The notes under the pieces: generated by a model
What the model was told of the DNA's origin: nothing
The model's database searches: none
The model's input: the letters and a program-made list of their open reading frames with translations, nothing else
Assembly (NCBI RefSeq): GCF_001485495.1
Contig: NZ_BCNF01000051.1
Span: forward strand, 1-57,606
Direction: 5' to 3'
Origin: Gordonia desulfuricans NBRC 100010
Lineage (GTDB): Bacteria; Actinomycetota; Actinomycetes; Mycobacteriales; Mycobacteriaceae
Length of the DNA stretch: 57,606 nt
In this document: one piece after another, positions 16,453 through 24,878 of the stretch
Layout of the letters: each line of letters starts with the position of its first letter
How positions within the stretch are numbered: position 1 is the stretch's first letter
Program-made: the position numbers and the translations under genes

Positions 16453-17733
16453 ATGTCGGCGGTGAGCAAGGTGTTCGTGGCCAGGTTAGTCGGATTGGCC
16501 GTCCTTGGTCCCGACGGTGAGTCGATCGGTCGTGTCCGCGATGCGGTGATCGCCGTGCGTATGCCGGGCCAGCAGCCACGCGCGTTGGGCCTGGCCGTCG
16601 AATTGACCACGCGACGGCGCATCTTCGTGCCGATGCTGCGGGTCACCTCGATCGAGCCGGGCGCGGTGACCCTCAACACCGGGACCGTCAGTCTGCGCCG
16701 GCTGCACCTGCGTCCGGGAGAGGCGCTGGCGATCGGCCAGCTGCTCGACACCCGGGTCCGGATCGACGATCCCGATCTCGACGATCTGGCCGACGTCGAC
16801 GTGACCGTGGTCGACCTCGGGCTCGAACGCACCCGCACCCGTGACTGGGTGGTCTCGCGGGTCGCCATCCGGCCGGTGCGGCGCGGACTGCGGCGCGGGG
16901 AGACCCATGTCGTGGACTGGCGACATGTCCACGGCCTCAACCAGGCCGCGCTCGAACTCCCCGGGCAGGGGGTGGCGCTGGCGCTGCTGCAGTTCGAGGG
17001 TATGCGCGCGGCCGACGTCGCCAACGCGCTGCGGGAGCTGCCCACCAAACGGCGCGACGAGATCGCCGCGGCACTCGACGACGAACGGCTCGCCGACATC
17101 CTGCAGGAGCTGCCGCCCGACGACCAGACCGACCTGCTCGCCCACCTCCACGTCGACCGGGCCGTCGACATCCTCGAGGCGATGGATCCCGACGACGCCG
17201 CCGACCTCCTCGGCGAACTGCCCGACACCGAGGCCGAGTCGTTCCTGAGCCGGATGGACCCCGAGGAGTCCGAGCCGGTGCGCCGGCTGCTGACCCACTC
17301 CCCCGACACCGCAGGCGGTCTGATGACCTCCGAACCGATCATCGTCGACCCGTCGACGACGGTCGCCGAGGCGCTCGCCCGGGTACGCGACCCCGACATG
17401 ACCCCGGCCGCGGCCAGCCTGGTGTTCGTCGTGCGCCCGCCGACGTCCACCCCGACCGGGAAATACCTCGGGTGTGTGCACATGCAGGCGCTGTTGCGCG
17501 AACCCCCCGCCAACATCGTCGGCGGCATCCTCGACACCGACCTCGCCCATCTCAGTCCGGAGGACTCCCTGGAGACCGTCACCCGCTACTTCGCCACCTA
17601 CAACCTCGTGTGCGGGCCGGTGGTCGACGATCAGCGGCATCTGCTCGGCGCGGTCAGCGTCGACGACCTCCTCGACGAGCTGCTGCCGCGTGACTGGCGC
17701 GAGACCGAGCCCGCCGACGAGGTGACGCCGTGA
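16453..17733 (+). CDS. Soluble MgtE N-domain/CBS protein (Rv1232c-like)
   Basis: A 426-residue cytosolic protein made of the regulatory parts of an MgtE magnesium channel without the channel. The first ~170 residues form PRC-barrel-like repeats. Residues about 180-285 carry the helical MgtE-N superhelix (LRELPTKRRDEIAAALDDERLADILQELPPDDQ and repeats). A CBS pair follows, from TAGGLMTSEPIIVDPSTTVAEAL. No membrane helix is present. Start ATG 16453 is leaderless. The stop overlaps the DUF1003 gene by 4 nt, so the membrane partner may be that protein. A Mg2+-responsive role is inference. Confidence 0.85.
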   Translation: MSAVSKVFVARLVGLAVLGPDGESIGRVRDAVIAVRMPGQQPRALGLAVELTTRRRIFVPMLRVTSIEPGAVTLNTGTVSLRRLHLRPGEALAIGQLLDTRVRIDDPDLDDLADVDVTVVDLGLERTRTRDWVVSRVAIRPVRRGLRRGETHVVDWRHVHGLNQAALELPGQGVALALLQFEGMRAADVANALRELPTKRRDEIAAALDDERLADILQELPPDDQTDLLAHLHVDRAVDILEAMDPDDAADLLGELPDTEAESFLSRMDPEESEPVRRLLTHSPDTAGGLMTSEPIIVDPSTTVAEALARVRDPDMTPAAASLVFVVRPPTSTPTGKYLGCVHMQALLREPPANIVGGILDTDLAHLSPEDSLETVTRYFATYNLVCGPVVDDQRHLLGAVSVDDLLDELLPRDWRETEPADEVTP

Positions 17734-18341
17734 CCGAATCACGAGGCCGTCGTCTCGACACCCCCCGCGAATCGCGGCGACCGAGGTTCAACCTCGACTC
17801 CGACATCGTCGGCGTCTACAGCGAACGCGTCGCCCGATTCCTGGGCACCGGACGCTACCTGGCCATCCAGACGGTGATCGTGATCGTGTGGATCGCACTG
17901 AACCTGTGGGCGATCGCGATCCGCTGGGACCCGTACCCGTTCATCCTGCTCAACCTGGCGTTCTCCACCCAGGCCGCCTACGCCGCCCCGCTGATCCTGC
18001 TGGCCCAGAACCGGCAGGAGAACCGCGACAAGGTGTCGCTGGAGGAAGACCGGATGCGTGCCGCCCAGACCAAGGCCGACACCGAGTTCCTGGCCCGCGA
18101 GCTGGCCGCGGTACGACTGGCCGTCGGCGACACCGTCACCCGCGACTATCTGCGCAAAGAGCTCGACGACCTGCTCGACGAGCTCACCGATCGCCTCGCC
18201 GCCCGGGCGGAGGGGCTCGACCGGCCCGCCGACGGCCGAGGCCACCACGGCGACGATCGTGGCCGGGGCGAGCAGCGCGGTTCCGGCCATCGAGATGCAG
18301 ATGGTGAATCCGGGGTTCCGTTCCGCGACAATCGGAGCTGA
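17730..18341 (+). CDS. DUF1003 membrane protein
   Basis: A 203-residue DUF1003 protein with two membrane helices (AIQTVIVIVWIALNLWAI near 46-63 and FILLNLAFSTQAAYAAPLILL near 71-91) ending in AQNRQENRDK, then a charged coiled region. The last ~35 residues are His/Asp/Arg/Gly-rich and probably disordered. GTG 17730 overlaps the MgtE-N stop, so the two are made together. The family has no established function; the pairing with an MgtE-N/CBS protein is the best clue. Confidence 0.85.
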   Translation: MTESRGRRLDTPRESRRPRFNLDSDIVGVYSERVARFLGTGRYLAIQTVIVIVWIALNLWAIAIRWDPYPFILLNLAFSTQAAYAAPLILLAQNRQENRDKVSLEEDRMRAAQTKADTEFLARELAAVRLAVGDTVTRDYLRKELDDLLDELTDRLAARAEGLDRPADGRGHHGDDRGRGEQRGSGHRDADGESGVPFRDNRS

Positions 18342-18616
18342 TTGTATGGTGGTCCCCATCGGCCGAAGGTGAGTTGCGCCACGTCGCACCGACCCACTCG
18401 GACCGAGATCGCTCTCACGGGGGGCGGGGGAATCGTGCGATGGAACATGATGGGGTGTGACGACGTGACAGGGCTGTGTGCAGCGCCAGGGGATGTTGCG
18501 GCGCGCGTGGTTCGTGCGGTGCCCGACAGTGCCGCAATAATCGAAGTTCTTGGCGGCGCAACACTGACAACCATTGCAGCACAGGGTGTTTCGATGTCCA
18601 CGAATCGAGCCGGCCG

Positions 18617-19690
18617 ATGAGGGCGCCCCGGTTGTTCCGCCGTTCCCGCGGCCCGCGCCGCAACGGTCCGGTGTCGCGGCGCGTGGTCACCGTCGGTGCC
18701 GGCAGCGCCCTGGTCGCCGCGATGGTGCTCGGTGCCGCCACCTCCAGCGCCCACGAGTCGGTGGTGCCCATCGCCGCCGACGACACCCCGCACTCGGTGG
18801 CCGATGTGGCCGTCGCCGCGCCGGTGGCCCTGCTCGGATTCGCCCCGCCGGCCGCTCGGCCCGCCGCGGCCGCGGCCACCCCGCAGCTACGCCTGGCCGC
18901 CGATCTGCCGACCGGGCCGCTCGGCATCCCCGGTGTGGTGCTGCAGGCCTACAAGCTGGCCGCGAACCGGGTGGCCGCCGAGTCACCGGCATGCAAACTC
19001 CCCTGGTTCCTGCTCGCCGGGATCGGCCGGATCGAGTCCAATCACGCGAGCAACGGATCGGTGGACCAGTTCGGCACCACCATCAACCCGATCGCCGGGC
19101 CGGTCCTGGACGGAACGCTGGCCGGTAACGAGGTGATCCGCGACACCGACGGCGGTGCCGTCGACGGCGACCCGAACCACGACCGCGCGATGGGGCCGAT
19201 GCAGTTCATCCCCAGCACCTGGAAGGCATGGGGCACCGATGCCAACGGTGACGGCAAGGCCGACCCGAACAACATCTTCGACGCCACCTACTCCGCGGGC
19301 CGCTACCTGTGCGCCGGGGTCACCGACATCATGAGCGACGACCACAAGGTGTCCGCGGTGATGCGGTACAACCATTCACTCGAGTACGCCCGCAACGTGC
19401 TGTCGTGGGCGGCGGCCTATGCCACCGGTGCGATGCCGACCAACCCGATCCCCGAACCGAAGCGTGCCTCGACGTCGACGTCGAAGAGCCCGTCGCGGCC
19501 GTCGTCGTCGCGGCCCAGCGGCCCGTCGTCGGCGCCGTCGGTACCCGGGTCGCCGAGTCCGAGCACCCCGACCCAGCAGTGCTTCGGTCCGGTCTGCCTG
19601 CCGCCGGGGATCACCGTGCCCGGCCAGCCCGCACCTGCACCGACACCGTCGCCCAAGCGGACCACACCGACCACCACACCGGCCCGGTGA
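18617..19690 (+). CDS. Secreted lytic transglycosylase (Rv1230c-like)
   Basis: A 357-residue exported SLT-type murein hydrolase. After a basic start there is a signal/anchor helix (VVTVGAGSALVAAMVLGAATSSA, ~residues 23-45), an Ala/Pro linker, and the catalytic domain with the Glu in GIGRIESNH, then AMGPMQFIPSTWKAWG and the NIFDATYSAGRYLC block. The last 80 residues are Ser/Pro/Thr-rich, suited to spanning the wall. The 275-bp gap upstream shows no clear promoter or RBS. An 8-codon frame (18594-18620) ends in ATGA with this start and might couple translation; that is speculative. Confidence 0.88.
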   Translation: MRAPRLFRRSRGPRRNGPVSRRVVTVGAGSALVAAMVLGAATSSAHESVVPIAADDTPHSVADVAVAAPVALLGFAPPAARPAAAAATPQLRLAADLPTGPLGIPGVVLQAYKLAANRVAAESPACKLPWFLLAGIGRIESNHASNGSVDQFGTTINPIAGPVLDGTLAGNEVIRDTDGGAVDGDPNHDRAMGPMQFIPSTWKAWGTDANGDGKADPNNIFDATYSAGRYLCAGVTDIMSDDHKVSAVMRYNHSLEYARNVLSWAAAYATGAMPTNPIPEPKRASTSTSKSPSRPSSSRPSGPSSAPSVPGSPSPSTPTQQCFGPVCLPPGITVPGQPAPAPTPSPKRTTPTTTPAR

Positions 19691-19753
19691 CCGGCTGTGC
19701 CGTCCCGGTGACCGGTGCGCCGACCGCGGATCGGGGTCGTCGTGACCGGCGGC

Positions 19754-19759
19754 TAGGCT
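19754..19759 (+). promoter_or_regulatory. -10 box TAGGCT of mrp (leaderless)
   Basis: TAGGCT ends 7 nt before ATG 19767, which decides against the in-frame GTG at 19761. Confidence 0.55.
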
Positions 19760-19766
19760 GGTGGAG

Positions 19767-20912
19767 ATGACTACCGGAGTGACCCCCAGCGAATCCGCGG
19801 TCCGCGCAGCCCTGTCGAAGGTGTCGGACCCCGAGATCGGCAAGCCCATCACCGACCTGGGCATGGTGAAGTCGATCGCCGTCAACGACGACGCGAGTGT
19901 CGACGTGACGGTGTATCTGACCACCTCCGGTTGTCCGATGCGCACCGAGATCAGCGGGCGGGTCGAGCGCGCCGTCGCCGACGTCCCCGGTGTCGGCACC
20001 GTGCGCGTGGACCTCGACGTGATGGACGACGCCCAGCGGTCCGAGCTCCGCAAGAAGCTACGCGGCGATTCCGCCGAGCCGGTGATCCCGTTCGCCCAGC
20101 CCGGTTCGCTCACCCGCGTGTACGCCGTCGCCTCCGGCAAGGGCGGTGTGGGCAAGTCGTCGGTGACGGTGAACCTGGCGTGTGCCCTCGCCGAGCGCGG
20201 CCTGTCGGTGGGCGTACTCGACGCCGACATCTACGGCCATTCGGTCCCGCGCATGCTGGGCAGCGACGCCAAGCCGACGCAGGTCGAGAAGATGATCATG
20301 CCGCCCATCTCGCACGGGGTGAAGTTCATCTCGATCGGCCAGTTCACCAGCGGGAACACGCCGGTCACCTGGCGTGGACCGATGCTGCACCGCGCGCTGC
20401 AGCAGTTCCTCGCCGATGTCTACTGGGGCGACCTCGACGTGCTGCTGCTCGATCTGCCGCCGGGCACCGGTGACGTCGCCATCTCCATCGCACAGCTGAT
20501 CCCGGGTGCGGAGATCCTGGTGGTCACCACCCCGCAGCAGGCGGCCGCCGAGGTGGCCGAACGGGCCGGTGCGATCGCCCTGCAGACCCGCCAGAAGATC
20601 CTCGGCGTGGTCGAGAACATGTCGTGGATGGAACTGCCCGACGGCACCCGGATGGAGCCGTTCGGGTCCGGTGGCGGCCAGACCGTCGCCGATCGCCTCA
20701 CCCGTATGGTCGGCGCGAACGTCGACCTGCTCGGTCAGGTCCCGCTCGAGACCGCGCTGCGGGAGGGCGGCGACGCCGGGCAGCCGGTCGTGCTGTCGGC
20801 ACCGGAGTCGGCGTCGGGTTCGGCATTGCGGGCGATCGCCGACAAGCTCGCGGTGCGGCGTCGTGGACTGGCCGGCATGAGTCTGGGCATCGACACCACA
20901 CGCCACAACTGA
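19767..20912 (+). CDS. mrp: Mrp/ApbC Fe-S cluster carrier ATPase
   Basis: A 381-residue P-loop ATPase that carries and delivers Fe-S clusters. An N-terminal DUF59/MIP18 domain (residues 1-95, VSDPEIGKPITDLGMVKSI, TTSGCPM) precedes the deviant Walker A GKGGVGKSS near residue 122. The switch DADIYGHSVPRMLG and the region VENMSW follow. The usual CxxC of many ApbC proteins is not seen near the C-terminus. ATG 19767 follows a -10 box by 7 nt. The stop codon lies inside the first copy of a 20-bp tandem duplication. Confidence 0.93.
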   Translation: MTTGVTPSESAVRAALSKVSDPEIGKPITDLGMVKSIAVNDDASVDVTVYLTTSGCPMRTEISGRVERAVADVPGVGTVRVDLDVMDDAQRSELRKKLRGDSAEPVIPFAQPGSLTRVYAVASGKGGVGKSSVTVNLACALAERGLSVGVLDADIYGHSVPRMLGSDAKPTQVEKMIMPPISHGVKFISIGQFTSGNTPVTWRGPMLHRALQQFLADVYWGDLDVLLLDLPPGTGDVAISIAQLIPGAEILVVTTPQQAAAEVAERAGAIALQTRQKILGVVENMSWMELPDGTRMEPFGSGGGQTVADRLTRMVGANVDLLGQVPLETALREGGDAGQPVVLSAPESASGSALRAIADKLAVRRRGLAGMSLGIDTTRHN

Positions 20913-20937
20913 CCCGGACACGCCACAACTGACCCGG
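20898..20937. repeat. 20-bp perfect tandem duplication over the mrp stop
   Basis: Two identical 20-nt units, 20898-20917 and 20918-20937. Unit 1 contains the final codons and TGA of mrp, unit 2 is untranslated. Confidence 0.9.
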
Positions 20938-20940
20938 CGC

Positions 20941-20986
20941 CACCGGGATACCGCCGTCAGACAGCGGCGGCGGTTGTCGCCCGGTG
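20941..20986. terminator. Nested hairpin between mrp and tatB
   Basis: Outer arms CACCGGG (20941-20947) and CCCGGTG (20980-20986) enclose inner arms ACCGCCG and CGGCGGT. It lies between convergent genes. Confidence 0.6.
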
Positions 20987-21069
20987 CAGTCTTCGACGCG
21001 CACGCCCATCACCATCACGCCCGCTCACCGCGATCACGCCGGATCGCCGCGGACGATCACCCGACCGAT

Positions 21070-21585
21070 TCAGGTCGCGTCCCAGTCGGTGATGTCGTGG
21101 TTGCCCTTCGCCGGGGTGTGCGCCGGGTCGGCGGCCGGCTGTGACCGCGCCGACGGGTCGGCACCGGGGGTCGAGGCGGGGCCGGAGGTCTTCGTCAGGG
21201 ACGGTCCGGCGGGCTCCGGCGGGGTGGGAACCGGGGACGACACCGGCTTGACCGGCGGGATCTCGGTGGCCGACTTCAACGACGACGCGGCGTCGGTGAA
21301 GGTGTTGAGCACCGAGTCGTCACCGTTGAGCAGATGTTTGGTGACCAGCGCCTTGGGTGTCATGCCGCGCAGCTCGTTGAGGTCCGACAGCGGTTTGCGC
21401 AGGTCGTCGAACTCCGGACCCAGCTCGTTCTTCAGCTGGTCGCTCGCTCCGGTGGCGTAGTCGCGCACCTTGCGGATCGACTGCATGGTCCAGCTGATCG
21501 CGCCGGGCAGTCGTTCGGGCCCGAGGATGATGAGCCCGGCTGCGATCAGCACGACGATCTCGCCCCAGCCGATACTGCTGAACAT
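21070..21585 (-). CDS. tatB: Sec-independent translocase protein TatB
   Basis: A 171-residue component of the twin-arginine export receptor. [27 protein letters not shown] is the typical N-terminal helix with the GPERLP hinge, followed by an amphipathic helix and a Pro/Ser-rich tail. It is encoded 15 nt after htrA in the sigE-linked envelope-stress cluster, as in M. tuberculosis (Rv1224). Start ATG 21585. It should act with TatA and TatC encoded elsewhere. Confidence 0.93.
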   Translation of the reverse strand: MFSSIGWGEIVVLIAAGLIILGPERLPGAISWTMQSIRKVRDYATGASDQLKNELGPEFDDLRKPLSDLNELRGMTPKALVTKHLLNGDDSVLNTFTDAASSLKSATEIPPVKPVSSPVPTPPEPAGPSLTKTSGPASTPGADPSARSQPAADPAHTPAKGNHDITDWDAT

Positions 21586-21600
21586 TGCGCGCTTCCTGAC

Positions 21601-23241
21601 TCAGTCGCTGGCCGGGGTGATCGTGCCGTCGAAGGTGCGACCGTCCCGCCAATAGGTGAACTTGACCGGCTCACCGATCTTCGCGGTCCGCACCGCCACC
21701 GTCAATTCGTCGGCACTCTCGATGGGCCGTCCGCCGAACGAGGTGATCACATCGTTCTCGCGAAGCCCGGCCTTGGCCCCCGGTCCGCCGTCGACGACGT
21801 TGCGGATCTGCGCGCCCAGCACGCGGTCGTTGCGGACCGAGCTGGCGTTGACGCCGATCTGGGGGTGGTTGACCTTGCCGTCCTTGATCAGCGCCTGGGC
21901 GATCGGCACGGCCTGGTCGATCGGGATGGCGAACCCGAGGCCGATCGATCCGCCGCCGGGCACCAGGCCCGCGGTGTTGATCCCGACCACCTTGGCGTCG
22001 TTGTCGACCAGGGGGCCACCGGAGTTGCCGGGGTTGATCGCGGCGTCGGTCTGGATGGCGTCGATCACCGCGTCGGTGTCGGACTCGGAATCGGGCCGCA
22101 GCGGCACCGCACGATTGAGCGCGCTGACGATGCCGCTGGTGACGGTGCGGTCGAGACCCAGCGGCGAACCGAAGGCGATGACCTCCTCGCCGATCTGCAG
22201 GTCGTCGGAGTTGCCGAGGTTCGCCACGGTCAGGTTGGCGACGTTGTCGACCTTCAGTACCGCGAGGTCGGTGCGCGGGTCGCGTCCGGCGATCCGTGCG
22301 GTCACCCGGTTGCGGTCGAAGAAGACCACCTCGAGTTTTACGTTGCGGTCGTTCGCGGCCATGGAGATGACGTGGTTGTTGGTGAGGATGTAGCCCTCAC
22401 GGTCGATCACGAACCCCGACCCGGTGGCATAGGCGCTGCTCGTGCGGACGTCGATCGCGACGACCGATCGTTCGACGGCCTGGGCGACCCGCGCGACCGA
22501 TGAGCGTGCGGTGGTGTCGTCGTTCTTGTCCGCGGTGGACAGTTCGACGGTGTCGCTGTTGAGCGGCGCGGCGACCTCCGCGGTGAACCGGCCCATCAGG
22601 CCGCCGACCACACCGATCAGCAGGGCGATCACCACGAGGGTGGCCAGCGCGTGCCAGGCGATGCGGCGGCCGAACAGGACGTCGCGGACCCCGAGCTTGG
22701 GGCCGGGGGTGGTGGGCGCGACGGTCTCGGCGGACATGGCGGGTCTGCTCAGCGAGGCCATGCTCTCCGGATCGCGCCACGGGTCGGCGGGAGGTTCGGG
22801 CTCGTCGGTCTCGCCGAAGGTGGCGAGCGGATCACGCTGCAGGGACTCGTCGCTGCCCTCGGGACGGCCGAATGCCTCGGCGAGTACCGGATCGGGAGCG
22901 GCGACCTGCGGCTGCGGGGAGTCGGTGCGGCGGCCCGCCGGCGCGAACGATCCGGCGACCCCGGAGGGACGGCCGAAGACCTGTGCGGTGCCGGGCGACA
23001 CCGGTGCGTGACGACCGCCGGGTGCCGGAGCCGTCACGGCCGGCGTCACCGCGGGAGCCGCCGAGGCGGTGCGGTGTTCGACGGTGGGCCGCTCGGACGC
23101 GGTGTCGGCGGGGGTCGCCCGGTGTCCCGGGGTACCCGGCTGACCCGAACGGTTCGGGTGTTCGGCCGTCACGTCGTCGGCGCCGTCGGGCGCAGGGGTC
23201 GAGGGAGTGGTCGGCGGCTGTGCCGTGCGCTCGAAATCCAC
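21601..23241 (-). CDS. htrA: HtrA/DegP-type membrane-anchored serine protease with PDZ domain
   Basis: A 546-residue envelope-quality protease. The first ~185 residues are disordered and cytosolic, one membrane helix follows (LATLVVIALLIGVVGGLMG, near 190-210), then the trypsin-like domain with catalytic His in LTNNHVI (~289), Asp in RTDLAVLKV (~324) and Ser in GNSGGPLV (~404). A C-terminal PDZ domain starts near 455 (IGVNASSV, GGPGAKAGLRENDVI). It starts 3 nt after rseA and so shares its promoter. It probably trims damaged exported proteins and may act on the anti-sigma factor. Confidence 0.95.
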   Translation of the reverse strand: MDFERTAQPPTTPSTPAPDGADDVTAEHPNRSGQPGTPGHRATPADTASERPTVEHRTASAAPAVTPAVTAPAPGGRHAPVSPGTAQVFGRPSGVAGSFAPAGRRTDSPQPQVAAPDPVLAEAFGRPEGSDESLQRDPLATFGETDEPEPPADPWRDPESMASLSRPAMSAETVAPTTPGPKLGVRDVLFGRRIAWHALATLVVIALLIGVVGGLMGRFTAEVAAPLNSDTVELSTADKNDDTTARSSVARVAQAVERSVVAIDVRTSSAYATGSGFVIDREGYILTNNHVISMAANDRNVKLEVVFFDRNRVTARIAGRDPRTDLAVLKVDNVANLTVANLGNSDDLQIGEEVIAFGSPLGLDRTVTSGIVSALNRAVPLRPDSESDTDAVIDAIQTDAAINPGNSGGPLVDNDAKVVGINTAGLVPGGGSIGLGFAIPIDQAVPIAQALIKDGKVNHPQIGVNASSVRNDRVLGAQIRNVVDGGPGAKAGLRENDVITSFGGRPIESADELTVAVRTAKIGEPVKFTYWRDGRTFDGTITPASD

Positions 23242-23244
23242 GTC

Positions 23245-23790
23245 TCAGCGGCCCCGCCACCGATTCATCCGCCCGCGGGTGACCGGCGGCGGTGTGCCGG
23301 GGAGGTCGGTGGGGCCGTCGGCTCGACGCCCCTCGCCCGCCCGGCCGTGGGCGGCCTGGTCGTGCATGTCGTGCGCTGCCTGATCGCGCATGTCGAACTC
23401 ACGGGTCGGGATCTGGCTGAGCTGGCCGAGCAGACCGGTCGGGATGGAGACGGTGCCCGACGAGCGCAGGCGGGCACGCGCGGCCGTCTGGGCGTCGACC
23501 GCTGCGACACACTCGGGGCACAGGGCGAGATGGTGGGTGGCCCGCATGTGCGCGGTCATGCCGAGCTCGCCGTCGACGAAGGCGGCGACCGCCTCCGGGG
23601 CGAGGTGTTCGGTGGGGGCGAACCGGCGATCACCGGGTCCGGCGGGCCGCCGGATCGGCGCGAAGGAGGATCGTGCGGGAGTCCAGGAGGAGGCGTTCCA
23701 CACCGATCGACGGCGGCGCATGCTCTCCGCGGACTCCGGGTGGTCGGTCATGTCACCGGCATCGGGTTGCCGTCGTGGGCCGTCCATCAT
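23245..23790 (-). CDS. rseA: Anti-sigma-E factor RseA (zinc anti-sigma type)
   Basis: A 181-residue soluble anti-sigma factor. The ZAS motif HxxxCxxC is present as HLALCPEC near residue 87-94, behind a helix AFVDGELGMTAHMRATHH that fits the N-terminal sigma-binding helix and the upstream histidine. There is no membrane helix, as in M. tuberculosis RseA. The C-terminal third is Gly/Arg/Asp-rich. ATG 23790 has GAAGG 7 nt upstream; ATG 23751 is a possible second start. It lies 233 bp after sigE behind its own sigma-E-type promoter, giving a feedback loop. Confidence 0.9.
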   Translation of the reverse strand: MMDGPRRQPDAGDMTDHPESAESMRRRRSVWNASSWTPARSSFAPIRRPAGPGDRRFAPTEHLAPEAVAAFVDGELGMTAHMRATHHLALCPECVAAVDAQTAARARLRSSGTVSIPTGLLGQLSQIPTREFDMRDQAAHDMHDQAAHGRAGEGRRADGPTDLPGTPPPVTRGRMNRWRGR

Positions 23791-23935
23791 CGTTTCGCCT
23801 TCACCCCTTTCGACACGTACCGGTGCTCTCGCGTGCGCGCCATGCGGGCCTGGACCCTACCGGCGACATCGCTGCGACCACGGTACGCGTGTTCCGCGTC
23901 GTCGTGGTCGACGCTTCAGCCTATCCGACACCCTC

Positions 23936-23961
23936 AACGACCGACCGCGCCCTGGGGTTCC
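23936..23961 (-). promoter_or_regulatory. Sigma-E-type promoter of rseA-htrA-tatB
   Basis: Minus strand GGAAC (23961-23957), 18 nt, GTT (23938-23936), matching the ECF sigma-E pattern GGAAC-N18-GTT. Start is expected near 23929, about 140 nt before rseA. Confidence 0.72.
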
Positions 23962-24023
23962 CATCTCCGGCCGTCGACCTCGCGGATGCATCCGGTCGGG
24001 AAACGGGCCGGGAGGTCGTGGGG

Positions 24024-24629
24024 TCAGCGACCGATCGCGACCGAGCGCCGGTCGGTGTGACCGTTCGCCTGGAGATGGTCACGGATGGTCTGCCGGCCGC
24101 GGTGGATGCGGCTACGCACCGTTCCGAGCTTGACCCCGAGGGTGGTGGCGATCTCCTCGTAGGACAGACCCTCGATGTCACACAGGACCACTGCGGCACG
24201 GAACTCCGGACTCAGCGAGTCGAGTGCGGCCTGCAGGTCGGCGTCGAGGTTCGCATCGGCGTAGAGCTGCTCGGGGTCGGGGGTGTCGCCGGGGACCCGG
24301 TCGTACTCCTCGGGCAACGCCTCCATGCGGATCTTGTTGCGGCGGCGCACCATGTCGAGGAACAGGTTGGTGGTGATGCGGTGCAGCCACCCCTCGAACG
24401 TTCCCGGGCGGTAGTTCGACAACGAGCGGAACACGCGGATGAAGGTCTCCTGGGTGAGATCCTCGGCGTCGTGCTGATTGCCCGACAGGCGGTACGCGAG
24501 CCGGTACACACGATCGGCATGCTCACGAACCAGTTCATCCCAGGAGGGCATGAACATCTCGTTTCCGGTGGCGTCGAATCCCGCCGTACCGGTGGGGACC
24601 GTCTCGGTGGACGCCTCGAGCTCTGTCAT
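24024..24629 (-). CDS. sigE: ECF RNA polymerase sigma factor SigE
   Basis: A 201-residue extracytoplasmic-function sigma factor that controls envelope-stress genes. Region 2 spans about residues 35-100 ([36 protein letters not shown] with the -10 recognition helix), and region 4 about 135-190 ([42 protein letters not shown]). ATG 24629 is preferred. The frame is open to 24749, and in M. tuberculosis SigE several starts are used, so a longer isoform is possible. The gene is transcribed ahead of rseA-htrA-tatB. Confidence 0.94.
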   Translation of the reverse strand: MTELEASTETVPTGTAGFDATGNEMFMPSWDELVREHADRVYRLAYRLSGNQHDAEDLTQETFIRVFRSLSNYRPGTFEGWLHRITTNLFLDMVRRRNKIRMEALPEEYDRVPGDTPDPEQLYADANLDADLQAALDSLSPEFRAAVVLCDIEGLSYEEIATTLGVKLGTVRSRIHRGRQTIRDHLQANGHTDRRSVAIGR

Positions 24630-24690
24630 CGTCGGTGGCCGGTTCCTTCCTCGCAACCCGTCATCACGCTGGCTCGCGTTCAGTATGTCG

Positions 24691-24716
24691 AACCTCATCC
24701 GCGTCGTCGATATTCC
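24691..24716 (-). promoter_or_regulatory. ECF-type promoter of sigE
   Basis: Minus strand GGAAT (24716-24712), 18 nt, GTT (24693-24691), close to sigma-E/sigma-H promoters. A start near 24684 gives a ~55-nt leader to ATG 24629. Confidence 0.55.
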
Positions 24717-24743
24717 GACTCTGCGGAATTCCGACTCTGCGGA
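24712..24743. repeat. 16-bp tandem duplication at the sigE promoter
   Basis: Two perfect 16-nt copies, 24712-24727 and 24728-24743. Each carries one GGAAT (minus strand), so the -35 element of the sigE promoter is present twice. Confidence 0.85.
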
Positions 24744-24866
24744 CCTCATCGGCGTTTACCCTTCCGTATCGCCGTGTGGTCGCCGTATGAGACACCTGAG
24801 CTTTGTCTGAGGAACCCGGCGCCGACTCGCGGGCGTGCCGGTCACCGGCGCAGACGGGTATCGGCA

Positions 24867-24872
24867 TAACCT
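24867..24872 (+). promoter_or_regulatory. -10 box TAACCT of the methyltransferase (leaderless)
   Basis: TAACCT ends 6 nt before ATG 24879. Confidence 0.5.
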
Positions 24873-24878
24873 CATTGG

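Noticed and set aside
18342..18616. Possible c-di-AMP (ydaO) riboswitch or small gene before the lytic transglycosylase
   Set aside because: The conserved ydaO elements are not present and the 92-codon TTG frame has no coding character. Left as an unexplained leader.
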